Shown here: positions 1 through 11,400 of the stretch, in pieces
Layout: every line of letters starts with the position of its first letter
Numbering within the stretch: the stretch's first letter is position 1
Translations under genes and position numbers: made by a program
Source: Symsagittifera roscoffensis
Lineage: Eukaryota; Xenacoelomorpha; Acoela; Convolutidae
NCBI RefSeq assembly: GCF_963678635.1
Contig: NC_087065.1
Location: 38,033,888-38,097,887 of the forward strand
Direction: 5' to 3'
Length of the DNA: 64,000 bases
Notes under the pieces: model-generated
Told to the model about the DNA's origin: nothing
What the model saw: only the letters and a program-made list of their open reading frames with translations
Database searches by the model: none

Positions 1-824
1 GTTATTTGAATGATTGGCCAAACGGTGAAGGCTAGAAGATTCTGGAATTCTAAATTTTAAATTTTCGAAGTGATGACGTAACATTTCTGAGAAATGTTAA
101 AACGGCCATTTTGGCTAAAATAGCAGAAAGAAACAGAACAACTTTATCTGCGATTACGAACAGTACGAAAATCGAGACTAAAAAACAACAACGAACTACC
201 AAACAGCAGAGGACGTTCCGAGTTGCAACTATTGTGCTGTTACAATAGTTGCAAGGCCGTTGCGAACAACGGTGAAGGGTAAAAACCAGCCCTCCGAGTT
301 AGCGTGAACCTGAGGTTAAGGAGCTTGATTCGCCGGATTCAAGAATCCGGAAGGGTCTCGGGACGGGAACTTTTATGAACTTGTATTGAATTTTAGCATC
401 CTGTCATGTCCTGACTTGAATTTAACTGATATTTTGATTAGTTTTGACAAGGATGAGGTGCTAGGAGTTGGGGGGAAAGGGTTGATCCATCTTCGATGGA
501 GATGATGATTTTTATCTACTGAACAAAAACAATAGTAATATGATAAGTAGTAGCCCTGTTTTTAGGAGTGACCTCGTGGTCTGGGGATACAGAGACCCAG
601 CCATGAGCTCACTAATTTTGCATGTAATTCAGTTAATTTGAGCGTTCTGGTCGAAGCCGGAGAACAGTAACGTTTTTGTCAGCCTGATGTAAGAAAGACC
701 ACCGAAAAGTACTGGCTTGGTAGAGACGGTGAAAAACATGCAAAGCTCTGTTTAGACGCTAGCCAGTCGTCTTAAGACTTAGTTTTGTTATCCGTCGATA
801 TGTATCTTCCGGGCGAATGTTACA
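1..824 (+). repeat. 5' LTR (right-hand part)
   Basis: It matches 21259-22082 base for base except for one position (a G in the T run near 678; T in the 3' copy). The right boundary is fixed by loss of similarity right after GTTACA at 819-824. That end would suit an LTR starting TGTAAC, which the 3' copy has at 21101. If so, about 158 bases of this LTR lie upstream of the window. Confidence 0.92.
223..350 (+). other. Cluster of three perfect hairpins in the LTR
   Basis: Three consecutive perfect inverted repeats are visible. The first has 13-bp arms at 223-235 and 242-254. The second has 6-bp arms CCGTTG/CAACGG at 257-262 and 267-272 around CGAA. The third has 8-bp arms CCGGATTC/GAATCCGG at 333-340 and 343-350. 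The third contains the CCGG motif repeated through the leader. Their position would place them in the transcribed part of the LTR or near it, so they may act as RNA structures in packaging, dimerisation or transcript processing (inference). The same hairpins recur in the 3' LTR. Confidence 0.6.
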
Positions 825-836
825 TGTATGTTTTTA

Positions 837-850
837 TGGCGCTCCTGGGT
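837..850 (+). other. Possible primer-binding site (weak)
   Basis: TGGCGCTCCTGGGT begins with the TGG expected opposite a tRNA 3' CCA end and lies 12 bases after the LTR end. That is further than usual, and I cannot assign a tRNA. It is offered only as the best candidate near the LTR. Confidence 0.2.
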
Positions 851-1385
851 GTTATTCTTTCATAACATCATGACCGGCGGGACCGTTAACGAGCACTCCG
901 CGCCGAGCGGATGCTCACATTAACGCCCTTAATAGGCCTAAACAGCCGGGGCGGAAGGGTAGTTCGGAACGCGGAAGCCTTCCGGATTACCGTGAATAGT
1001 TTTTTAACCTAGTTAAGACCGAAAATTCACGAACCAGGAAGGGTGGGGGGAATCATGAATCCCTCATCCCCTGAGTGGTTTGTGACCAAAAACACTTAAA
1101 GATATAAGCAAAACCAAACAAAAAGTAGTATAGTACCCAAGAAAAACAAAAAAAACATAAAAAATAACCGGAAAAACCAAAAACAGTAAAAAAGTAAAAA
1201 ATCAGTAGAAATCATCCCCCCAGACAAGATGTGATTCAACCCCCCCGTTTGTTGTTGATAGATATATTGTTGTTACAGGCATTTATATCAGTCAGGATCG
1301 TTACGATCAATTTTGTAGCCCGTTTGTGAGGCTTGTACTGTAAGGTTATTTGAGCATTTAAGCACGTTAATGATAAATTGCGCTC

Positions 1386-2995
1386 AATCCGGAAGGGTCA
1401 GCTGATTTGCGCTCAATTCGGAAGGGTCTTGGGTGAAGACCGATCCGGCAAGCAGTTCAAGGAGCAACAAGAAGGGGCTCAACGACAACAACAATCGACT
1501 GTTGGGTATCGTTAACAAGTTTTGTATCCCTTTTGGTACAAAAAGTAAGATAGTAATCTGTGGGGGGCTCGACAGTGCTGCACTGTAGTGACCCTTCACC
1601 GAACTGCGAATATCCGAGTTAAGCACCTTAATTTGGATAATAAACAAACCCGGAGGGGTATAGTATTACTAATATTATTATTCATATAGCCTATATTAAT
1701 AGTCACATATCGTTTTTCAGTGAAAAACAACGAAAACAGACCGGTTTTTAGGGTCAAAATAGCGATATTTTGATCCCCCCACAAGTCGCGATTTTTGAGA
1801 TATCGATACTTTTTGAAACGGAAAAAAACGCTAAATTAGTGTGTTACATCGTAACTGCACTACTGTAATAAGTAGAACCGGTTAACTTTAGTTCGGAAGT
1901 GGTTGGAACTAGTTTGGTACCAAAAACCAAATTTTCCCAATTTTTGATAGTAAGAAACACTAAAAATTTAGAAAATTTTTTGAAATTTTTGAGGTAGGAC
2001 AGTAAAAATAGTTGTTCGGACAACGTCCACTAGTGAATCTACAAGTCTTAAAATCCGCTACCCGAAAGCCTTCCGGGTTGCAGAGAAATCGAACATAACG
2101 TGTTTGATTTGGTGGATTCATCAATCCGGAGGGGTCCAGGTAGCATAGTTTTTCGCAAAATTTTTCTACAATAGCGTTTTGGATCGGGTCTTTTGCATTG
2201 AACTAGAAGAGTATAGGCCTTCTGAGCTCGGATCAATAATTTTTAGGTCGAAAGGACCAAATTTGCGGAAAAAGTTAGGCGGAACCTATAAGAGAGAAAA
2301 TTTTTTGAGTTCGGAAAAAAGACGTTTTGGTTAATAACTTTGGAACTACTGATCATATCGAGTTGATCTTGGTACCAATAGATCAGAAATTAGCTGACCT
2401 TACTAATAGGATCAGAAATTTTTCGGAAAAGCGAGCGAGAAAATTTTTTGAGATTGTTTTTAGCAAATTACACAAATCCGGAGGGGTACACCCTTCACGT
2501 TTTATAAATTTTTCTGAAAAACCCTTATACCTCTACCAAAAGTTGATAGCGATTGAACTAAGTAACATAGGACAGTTCTAGACAAAAAGGGAAGGCTGAA
2601 GGCACAAGACAACCATAATAGAGTCGAAGTTAGGCAAGTGATAAGACCCTTCACCGTTAGTGTGAATTGTCAAATAAGTGCCTTAACTTCAACCCGGAGG
2701 GGTCTAGGAAAGGACCCTATACCCTTCCCAGTTAATTCAAACAGCATAATAGCAACGCAGAACGTATCCGGAGGGGTATAAGCTGAAATTAAGAAAACTA
2801 CAAAAAGCTACTTTGACAGAGCTAAGGGCTCCGAAGTCAGAGGGGTCCGAATCCGGAGGGGTCTTATAGTTGCTAATTCGGAGGGGTCCAAATCCGGAGG
2901 GGTCTACTATTAACTAACTCGGAGGGGTCCCAATCCGGAGGGGTCTATATTCTGACAGTCCGGAAGGGTCCTATTTGTGCCAATCCGGAGGGGTA
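1386..2995 (+). repeat. Dispersed ATCCGGAGGGGTC motif array in the leader
   Basis: Fifteen copies of a motif close to AATCCGGAGGGGTC are seen, starting near 1386, 1415, 1648, 2123, 2475, 2691, 2765, 2841, 2851, 2875, 2891, 2917, 2932, 2958 and 2982. Another copy is in the LTR at 344. Eight lie within 155 bases (2841-2995), several as doublets about 15 bases apart, alternating an ATTCGG or CTCGG form with an ATCCGG form. Inverted forms (CCTTCCGGATT type) occur at 977, 2068 and, near the 3' LTR, 21235. The spacing is irregular, so this is not a simple tandem repeat. It looks like a conserved binding or RNA-structure motif (inference). Confidence 0.8.
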
Positions 2996-3785
2996 TTATT
3001 TTATTAAGGACTTAGGTAAACGAAAGAAAGACTAAAAAGCGAGAGTTATTAGGTTATTAATACACAGGCTAGGTATCAGTGACTGCACTGGTAACTTGCC
3101 TCTCAAAAAGAACCAGACTAATACAAAACAGGTCCGAACTCGGATATTCGCGACACTAAGTCTAAATTAAAAAGAGCGTGACTCATTGGTGTGGATTGAA
3201 ACATAATACGTTTTTGGGGAAAGTGACTGCCCTGAGGATTTTAGTAGGTCTAGCTCGGGCAGTCCGAAGGCAGATAGGTAACACAGTACTCGGTGGGTGC
3301 AATAGACGCCCACTTGAGAAAATTACTGCCTTCAAAGTTTTGTATGTTTGGTGCAGCACCAAGCAGGGAAAGCTTTTTCTTTAAAAGACAGGTTCGACTA
3401 TTGTACTGCGACCGACTAAGAGTACAAGACACATACGTTTTTTTTATATATACATTCATATTGTGTCAATATATATATTTTTTTGTTTTTGATTTTAAAT
3501 CAACCTAAACTGTGCTTGATTGGGTAGTGACTAACTTTTAAATCACTATCTTTTAAATTGACTGATAACATCATATTGTGCTAGTTTCCAGATCTTTGGA
3601 CCGATAATCGGCTAGTGTGAATAAATTTTATACAAACTGTACTCTGACAACATACAGGGATTCGTGGTCACTATTTAATAGATTCTGGTGAAATTTATTG
3701 TGTTGTGTCATTATTTTTGTTAATAAAACTATAAGGTCTCTAGCAATTGAGTCAAGAGTAGGCATAGGAAAGTGACAAATAAAGA

Positions 3786-6700
3786 ATGAGTTTAGACAAG
3801 TCGAGGATACCAAAACGAGGTAATAGCTCTAGGAAATTCATACCTGAAAAGCGAAGAAAAACGATGACCGATCCTTTTGTGGATTGGATCAAGCGATCCC
3901 GGTCTGACAAAAGGGGGACGGTTTCAGGCAGAATGGTTGAAACGAGAAGTCAGAAGACCTCAGAAGAGCGAAGAGAACTATTAGAAGTGGAGGTCAATAC
4001 GGACCATACCATGAACGACAACCAGGGAGTAAATGGACTGGAAGGGAGAGGCAGAAGGCTGGCGAGTGAATCTACTCCGGTAGAACAAGGCCATGATTTT
4101 GCCACTTCCACCGGGACGTTGGATCGAGAGGAGATGTCGGAACTGTCCGACATCTCAACTGAAGTAACGGCAACTAGAAGATCTCCGACAGACAACACTA
4201 TGATGGCAAGCGGAACTGGAAAACAAACAACCTCATCATCGTTCTCAGAAAGAATGAAGAACACCTTCGGAAACATCTTTCCATTCAGCATGGGAGGGGG
4301 AGCAGGAAACGATGGGGAGTCCCAGGAGGAAGAGGATGAAGAGGAGCAAGGGGACTTTGGATCTCAAGTCAGTCTCAATAGTTCGATCCAGGAGAGTGAG
4401 GCACACGTCGGAAGAGAGACTGGAACCATGGACAAATTTGGTGTAGTGACAACGATAAGTAAGGAGGCAAACACACCGGGCCAGTCAAAGGACTTCGCGA
4501 TTAGGACAAGTTCGGAGCCACAACCTGAAGAGAATAGAACCAGAGGGCTCGGCAATGCGTTAATGGATCCTGAAATAAATAATGAAAAGACGTTGAAGCA
4601 CAGAGTCAAGGCCCGGATCTCGACAAGCACGAAGTTACCTGGCTCCGACAGGGTTACACCGCCACTAGTGACGCCACTCGTGGATAACGGGGCAGCACTA
4701 GAAGAAGCCTTAAACAACATAGTGGGCAGTTTAGGAGAACAAAATGAACAGATGTCGATAAGGATGAGTGAACTAGAAAGAGCAGTTCACATTGAAAGAG
4801 AAAGTCTGCGGGAAGAAATAAACCGCAACAGACAAGAAGTTGACAGAAGCGAAAAACGCTTGAAAGAAAGAACGGACGAACATATGACGAGGAACTTGTC
4901 GCGAATGACAAGAGAAGCGGAACAGAGGGAGTTACGCTTAAGAGCCGACATGGAGAAGTTAAGAATTCAGCAAGAGCAGTCTCTTGGGTCTCTTGACACA
5001 AAGATAGACGCGATGATGGAGAGGCGAACGCAGGCTATCATGGATAGGTTGGACGGGCTACTAAGCAGCAAGAGTGGACCAAAAGAAGGAGAGCCGAACT
5101 CGGGAGGTCCCAGCAGGGAACCGAGGGTGAACTTCAATGAACATCAAAGGAGGAAGACAAATGGATCCACTAGAGGCAGGGGCAGTTCATCAGGCTATGC
5201 CACAAGGGGTAATACAGCATGGGGCCCGAACAGTAGAGCGAGTTCAACGGGGAACAGACAAACCTCGAACGAACGACCAACGCAAAGCACACATGCGACT
5301 GGTAGAAGCGATTCTGGCAACATGGGGCATACAAGCCCGAGGAGGAGTCACATGGGCCAAGCGGGAAACGCTCAAGGTGATTCGGATTGCAGGGATGCAC
5401 CGCACACAGAGCCTTCGACAAGGTGTGAGGACACTAAAGCGGGACTCTCAAGGGATGCTACGGCAATGGCCACAGCATTTGAACCCCTGAACAGGTCTTT
5501 GGAGACATTCCTGACGCGGTTATCTAGAACCAATGAACGCAGTGAAAAGTCCAGAAGAGTCTTTAAGAAACCAAGATGCTACAAAGACGAATCTGATGGC
5601 TGTATTGATACCTGGATAGAGGTAATGAAGCTGCATTTCGAGGAAGAAGACTTGTCTGAGAGACAGGAATGCAGCGCGCTCACCAGCAACTTAGAAGGGA
5701 CAGCCCTGAACTGTGTCATGGCCAAGAAACAGTATCAACGTGACACTGCTGAGAAAATCTTCGAAATCTTATTAAACCGTTTCGGATCAGGGGTGCAGGG
5801 GCACCAGGCGATGATGCGCTTCGAGAAACGGAGGCAACGAGAAGATGAAACAATAGACAAGTTTCTCGATGATTTGGAAATGCTGAGAAGACGCAGCCAA
5901 CCGAATGAGTCAAACCGAAGGATGAACCTGGCCGTAGCCTCAAAATTCATCGATGGTGTGAAAAATGATGAACTTCGAACGATGCTAGCAACGCATTACA
6001 CACCACTATCAACTAATGCGCCAACACCGGAGGAGTTGAGGCTCAAATCAAAAGAGTATCTTTTGTTGAAACCTCCTTCGAGATCTGGATATTACAAGAA
6101 CAATTATGGCAATTTTAACAACGGACCAGCTAACCAAGGGAACAATTGGTACAAACCGAGGGATGATATGGACAAGAGACGTTCTTGTGCTAATTGCAGT
6201 TCAACAGACCATCATGTGTCAGCATGCCCAGCTTACAAACAAGGCATGAAAGCAATAGGCTTTAGCCTCGAGGACGAAGATGCGTCAGAGTTGGACCATG
6301 AGGATTTCATGAGAGGAGTAATTGCGAAATTCGGCCCGAGGTGTTTCTTTTGCAACTTGGAAGGTCATTTTAAATCAGATTGTCCGCAATTCTGGGATGC
6401 AGTGGCAGACATCAAGCATCCAAGGCATGAAGAAGCTTTGTCAGGAGTGAAAGCAAGCAAGGCTCGACTCTTGAGCGAAGCAGAGGCACGCAGGAAGGAC
6501 AAACCTCAAGAGCTGGCGGCAAAGAAAATGCAAGCGGTAACAGAAGAAGCACGTGAACCGGAACCAGCAACTGCGGCCGATGACTTCAAGATCGATTATA
6601 AGGCAGCCGCAAAGGATGCTCTAAATAGAGTACAGCAGGAATTGGTGACGAAAGAGATCGAACAAAAAGTGAAACTTGAACTGGAAAATGAAAAGCTTCA

Positions 6701-8432
6701 GGAGCAACTGAATACCTTCGAGGCAACGGAGTTCGAGGAGACGAAAACACCAAGCAGTTTAGATATGAAACTTAAAGTGATCTCCGGTAAGAGGTTCGGC
6801 ATGGCGCCGCAAGGAAAGAAGATACAGTCGATAATCTCAGTGGCTGGACACCAGGTAATAAGAAATTTGAGTGAACCATCAGAGTTCACTTTAATGCATT
6901 TGGACACATATGCAGATTATCTGAGGCAGGTGGAGCCACGCACTGAGTCGAGAGCTGTGCGAGCACTACTAACGACGGGTGGCCCTCGCATGAAGAAACT
7001 TCATGGACGCTACTTGGAGGTCTATGGGCCGTATCAAATAATGCTGAACGTGGATGGAATCAGCATCTACAACAGGACTTACATAACAACAGATGATGAC
7101 CAAATGGGGCAGATCTATTTGGGTGAAGAGGAACTCAAAGTCCGCAGGATAGGCCATGACGCCATGATGGAACAAGACGCGGTACATATTGGATATGAAG
7201 CAGATGTGACAGCACACCTGCTTGACACCAACGGAACAAAAATCGGAGTCACAGGGCTTCTGGACACAGGCGCGGTGGTGAGTGTGATGCCGATAAAAAC
7301 CTGGGAGAGAATGGGCTTCACGCGGGAAGACTTGATTCCTACGAATCTCCGACTAGCCGCTGCAAATCGAGGAGCTATCTACGTAGCCGGAAGAACACCG
7401 GTGACGGTCCTTCACATGGGAGGACGGAACCTTTGGATGAGCTTCTTGGTGGTAGAGAATCTGGACGACGCCGACCAATTCATCTTGGGCAGAGATTTTG
7501 TCAGGAACTTTGACGTGATGATTGACTTGAACAACGGTCTAATACGGATTAGAAACCCGGACCGAAAGTATGTTAAGAGACCAATTAATAGGATAATAAC
7601 AGATGAAAATAAGGTACCAGTTTTTTTGGATAGAAAAGTAAAGTTACAACCAGGACAAGCTGTAGTAGCAATTTTTAGAATGAGAAACTTAAATTCGTTA
7701 AGTGATAGCAAACAGGTTTGCTTAGTACCGAATCCAAATAGTCAGAGTTCGGTGATTTTAGGCCGGAGCTTCTCGGTAACGCGAAACGGACTGTGTGTCA
7801 GTGTGTTGTTGAACACACTGGACACCACGGTTTCAATCCAGCGTGGAAAGAAGCTTGGTTACGCATTGCCGATGAGGACCGACTATGAAGAGACACAAAA
7901 CTTGAAGAAATATAGTGTGAAAGACTGTCCTTATCATGCAAATAAAGATAAAATCTTAAAGAGAATTAATGAATTAAAATCTATTCGTAAATTGTTTTCA
8001 ATGAAATCCGAAACGGACGACGGCTTATCAAGCTGCTCGAATTTTCCGGAACGCCCCTCGTCATATGAACTAGATTCTGACAAACCGGTTTTGCCAGAAA
8101 TAGAACATTTAAAAGGAAAAATAGGTGAGGGAGATTTTGAAAAATTGCGGGACCTCCTAGATCGGAACGCCGAAGTATTTTCAAAACATAAGGCGGACAT
8201 CGGTTGCTGTAATTTCGTCGAACACGAAATTGAACTAGAAGAGGGCGCCGTTCCCCATAGGGAAGGCGCAAGGCGAATGACGCCACATAAATCGGAAGCG
8301 TGCCGAGCGGAAATAGAAATGTTGCTTGAATACGACATGATAGAACCCTCGAAATCACCATGGGCTTGCGGAGTAGTAATGGCGAAAAAGAAAGGGGGCA
8401 GCTTAGATTTTGTTGCGACTTTCGTTACTTGA
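3786..8432 (+). CDS. Gag-protease polyprotein, running into the N-terminal part of RT
   Basis: This 1548-residue frame begins at the first long ATG after the leader. Residues 1-300 are acidic, serine-rich and low in complexity. About 305-425 is a long coiled coil. About 590-760 resembles a retrotransposon Gag/capsid domain. Two perfect CCHC zinc knuckles follow, at C801-C804-H809-C814 and C853-C856-H861-C866. A second coiled coil lies near 935-985. The aspartic protease has its catalytic D1160-T1161-G1162 and a later ILGRD motif. About 1440-1530 is the start of an RT domain, which stops abruptly in this frame; the rest of RT lies in the -1 frame of the next ORF. Gag would form the particle, bind element RNA through the knuckles, and be cleaved by the protease. 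At over 1100 residues before the protease, Gag is much larger than in typical Gypsy elements. Confidence 0.93.
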   Translation: MSLDKSRIPKRGNSSRKFIPEKRRKTMTDPFVDWIKRSRSDKRGTVSGRMVETRSQKTSEERRELLEVEVNTDHTMNDNQGVNGLEGRGRRLASESTPVEQGHDFATSTGTLDREEMSELSDISTEVTATRRSPTDNTMMASGTGKQTTSSSFSERMKNTFGNIFPFSMGGGAGNDGESQEEEDEEEQGDFGSQVSLNSSIQESEAHVGRETGTMDKFGVVTTISKEANTPGQSKDFAIRTSSEPQPEENRTRGLGNALMDPEINNEKTLKHRVKARISTSTKLPGSDRVTPPLVTPLVDNGAALEEALNNIVGSLGEQNEQMSIRMSELERAVHIERESLREEINRNRQEVDRSEKRLKERTDEHMTRNLSRMTREAEQRELRLRADMEKLRIQQEQSLGSLDTKIDAMMERRTQAIMDRLDGLLSSKSGPKEGEPNSGGPSREPRVNFNEHQRRKTNGSTRGRGSSSGYATRGNTAWGPNSRASSTGNRQTSNERPTQSTHATGRSDSGNMGHTSPRRSHMGQAGNAQGDSDCRDAPHTEPSTRCEDTKAGLSRDATAMATAFEPLNRSLETFLTRLSRTNERSEKSRRVFKKPRCYKDESDGCIDTWIEVMKLHFEEEDLSERQECSALTSNLEGTALNCVMAKKQYQRDTAEKIFEILLNRFGSGVQGHQAMMRFEKRRQREDETIDKFLDDLEMLRRRSQPNESNRRMNLAVASKFIDGVKNDELRTMLATHYTPLSTNAPTPEELRLKSKEYLLLKPPSRSGYYKNNYGNFNNGPANQGNNWYKPRDDMDKRRSCANCSSTDHHVSACPAYKQGMKAIGFSLEDEDASELDHEDFMRGVIAKFGPRCFFCNLEGHFKSDCPQFWDAVADIKHPRHEEALSGVKASKARLLSEAEARRKDKPQELAAKKMQAVTEEAREPEPATAADDFKIDYKAAAKDALNRVQQELVTKEIEQKVKLELENEKLQEQLNTFEATEFEETKTPSSLDMKLKVISGKRFGMAPQGKKIQSIISVAGHQVIRNLSEPSEFTLMHLDTYADYLRQVEPRTESRAVRALLTTGGPRMKKLHGRYLEVYGPYQIMLNVDGISIYNRTYITTDDDQMGQIYLGEEELKVRRIGHDAMMEQDAVHIGYEADVTAHLLDTNGTKIGVTGLLDTGAVVSVMPIKTWERMGFTREDLIPTNLRLAAANRGAIYVAGRTPVTVLHMGGRNLWMSFLVVENLDDADQFILGRDFVRNFDVMIDLNNGLIRIRNPDRKYVKRPINRIITDENKVPVFLDRKVKLQPGQAVVAIFRMRNLNSLSDSKQVCLVPNPNSQSSVILGRSFSVTRNGLCVSVLLNTLDTTVSIQRGKKLGYALPMRTDYEETQNLKKYSVKDCPYHANKDKILKRINELKSIRKLFSMKSETDDGLSSCSNFPERPSSYELDSDKPVLPEIEHLKGKIGEGDFEKLRDLLDRNAEVFSKHKADIGCCNFVEHEIELEEGAVPHREGARRMTPHKSEACRAEIEMLLEYDMIEPSKSPWACGVVMAKKKGGSLDFVATFVT

Positions 8433-11400
8433 ACGCGGTAACGATTAAAGATGCGTACCCGATACCACGAATAGACGAGAGCCTATCCAAACTTGGTGAT
8501 GCAAAGTTCTTCACCACATTGGACTTGGGTTCTGCCTTCTGGCAGGTTCCTCTGCGAAAGAAGGACAGGGAGAAAACCGGATTCGCGTGCGAATTGGGGT
8601 TGTACCAGTGGAAGAGGATGCCCTTCGGCTTGTGCAATGCAACAGCAACCTTTCAAAGGCTGATGGCTCAGGCTTTGACAGGAGTGACCAAAAAGTACGG
8701 GAATCTCTTGATGTGCTACGTGGATGACGTAGTCATAGCGACACCAACCCTGGAGGATCACATTGATCGACTCGATGAGGTCTTCGGATGTATGAAAAGA
8801 GCAGGCTTGAAATGCAAACCATCGAAATGTGAAATCCTTAGGGATTCGATCAAGTACCTGGGAAGAATGGTGGACCGGCATGGTGTGAGGCCAGATCCAG
8901 AAGCAGTAGAGGCTGTGCTGACATGGAAAGCTCCTAGAACGGACACACAGCTCATGAGCTTCCTAGGGTTTGCCAATTACTACCGAGAATTCATAAAAAG
9001 ATACGCGGACAAGGTGTACCCGATGCAGAAGCTGATGCGCAACAAAGGGAAAAAGTTCGAATGGAACGATGAGGCACAAGTTGCTTTCGAGAACATAAAG
9101 CGGGAACTGTGCGAAGCGCCAGTGCTGGGCATGCCTACAGAAAAGGGCATGTATGTTCTTGACACAGACGCATCGGTGGTGGCCATCTCAGGAATATTGC
9201 ATCAAGAGCAAGAATGGAACGGAAGAACAGTCCTCCGTCCCATTGCATACGGCAGCAAGGTCTTGAGTGACACAGAGATGAAATATGGCGCACCGAAAGC
9301 AGAAATGTTTGCAGTAGTCACCTTCGTGGAAAAGTACCGTGCATACTTGGGGAGCGCTCCCTTCAAGTTACGCGTGGACAACAGAGCGTTATCCTGGTTG
9401 AAGACCTACTCGATGGATCAGAGTTATATTGGTAGATGGATAGTCAGATTGGATGGCTACCATATGATAATCGAACATAGGATGCGTGATAAACATCAGA
9501 ATGCTGACAGTCTCAGCAAGAAAACTGAGTTCTATGAAAGATTGGAGCAGAAGCAGGCCAATCAGGCGGAAGTAAAGGAGGGATTCTCGTTTCTGGACAA
9601 AGAAACTTATGAAGCGCTTCCCTTAACGAGATGGTTGGATAAGTCTGGACATCCAATTCCAGGGCATCCTGAGTTACCTGTAGAGAAAGCAGCTGAGATA
9701 AAGATCCTGTCCAAGGAGGATCCAGTCCCCTTAGATTTGTTGCTGCGCTCGAACCTGGTCCAGCAAGAACTCTCTCGCATGAATATAAACAGCCTCTCAT
9801 TATTGGATAAAACGGTGCAAGTCACTCCACAAGTAATGCGGATGCTGGGTGGATTGTTAGAAAGAGAAGTGACCAGAGATGACCCCGAGTGGACAGCAGC
9901 AGTGGCATCGCTAACAGTCAGTAAGAAAGTGAAGATCATGCCGTCCAGACAACAGCACGAAGAGAACAAGAGGGATTGTAGGACAATAGTTCAGCAACTA
10001 GTATCCTCAATACCCCAAGAGATTTTAACCAGTACTTCTTACGGACGGAAAGAACAGGGGAGCAGCAAGCGAAAGAAAACCGTCACCTTTGTAGACCGGG
10101 AAAAAGAGGGTGAAGAGGTAGAACAAAATCTGCTGCAAGACTATTTGTCCGGGGAGAAGGATGAGGAGAAAAACCAGCAATCACAAGATCAACACCCGGG
10201 ACAAGTGAATTTGTCCGGGGAGTCCGAGATAGACGAGAAAATTCCTGATGAGAAACAGGACCTAGAGAACAAAGTTTTGTCCGGGGAGTTCAGATGGATG
10301 CGAAGGAAATACGGACATGATCTGGAGGAGCGTGCAGTCTCCAGCACAACACCTTCGACGGATGATAAGTCAGAAAGCTCGAGAATGAACACCTATTCAG
10401 ACAGGGATTCGACCTCGGGATCAGAACTGTCAGAACTGGCGATACACACGCTACTAGTGGAAACTCGGGCGAGAAACCTGGACAGAGAGGTGTACCAGGA
10501 TCCTGACAGTGATCGCTACCTAATACCAAGCGAAAGAGTCTTTGACAACGCAGCGGATGACTTAGAAACGATAGCGGTATCGAAACGTTCGATAAGCCTG
10601 TTGCCGCAGAAAGAGGTAGTCAGGACTGATCTTCAGCCGTTTCAACAAGAAACACAACCGTTGGCGAAGATTTGGTGCGTTAAGATGGAAGAAGACACAC
10701 ATCAGCCCAACGAGCTGAACAGTCAGATGAGAGTCATGAAGACGTACTTGAAGGCGAGATACAGACTCTCGGACCTTCTAAGGGCGCAGAGAAATGATCG
10801 CATGACAAGCAACCTAAAAAGGTGGATAGAAAACGGTGCACCTGACAAAGGTGACCTGGAAGAAGACAGCTATAGGATCCTGAGACAATACTTCATGCAG
10901 AAGGAGGGGAGATTATATCTGAACAAGGACGGGATCGTGGCTTGCAGGAGAAGAGAAGAAGACAAGGTCTTATACAAATATAACGCGATAGTGTTGCCGC
11001 AACTCTATCAGACAGAACTATTATTCAGGTCGCATGATCAGATGGGCCATCAAGGGATCGACAAAGTGTATCAGAGGATCCTGAAGCGCTTTGAGTGGCC
11101 TGGGATGAAAAAGGCATGCGAGAAATGGGTGACAGCATGTCTGTCATGCCAACAGGTCAAGGATCCTAGGAAGTTGCGATTTCCTTTACAATCAATTGAG
11201 TCGTCTGAATTCAACGAGGTGGTGCAGATAGATCACCAGAAGATATGCATGACAGACAGCGGTTACAACCAAGTCTTGGTCATGATAGATCACTTCACGA
11301 AGTATGCAGAGGCCGTGCCCTGCATAACTGCCTCGGCGGAAGAGACATGCGACCACCTGATCAATACGTGGATAGCAAGATACGGATGTCCAATGACGTT

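Larger units (their letters stand above)
825..3785 (+). other. Long untranslated leader of the retroelement
   Basis: There is no convincing gene between the 5' LTR and the gag start. The stretch includes an A-rich segment (about 1090-1210), C runs, and a dispersed 13-base motif described separately. Complementary pairs of GGTGAAGGGT and ACCCTTCACC occur at 271, 1590 and 2647. The small ORFs here have no family resemblance. Confidence 0.7.

Noticed and set aside
837-850. A confident primer-binding site
   Set aside because: It is 12 bases from the LTR end, and no matching tRNA 3' end could be named.
2327-3508. Small ORFs in the retroelement leader (2327-2581, 3178-3384, 3293-3508)
   Set aside because: No motif or family resemblance; they overlap the repeat motif array or each other in different frames.
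8384-8399. Programmed -1 frameshift signal in RT
   Set aside because: The A/G run does not form a proper X-XXY-YYZ heptamer in the gag-protease frame, and the position inside the RT palm is not where Gypsy elements shift frame. I leave it as an indel or error.
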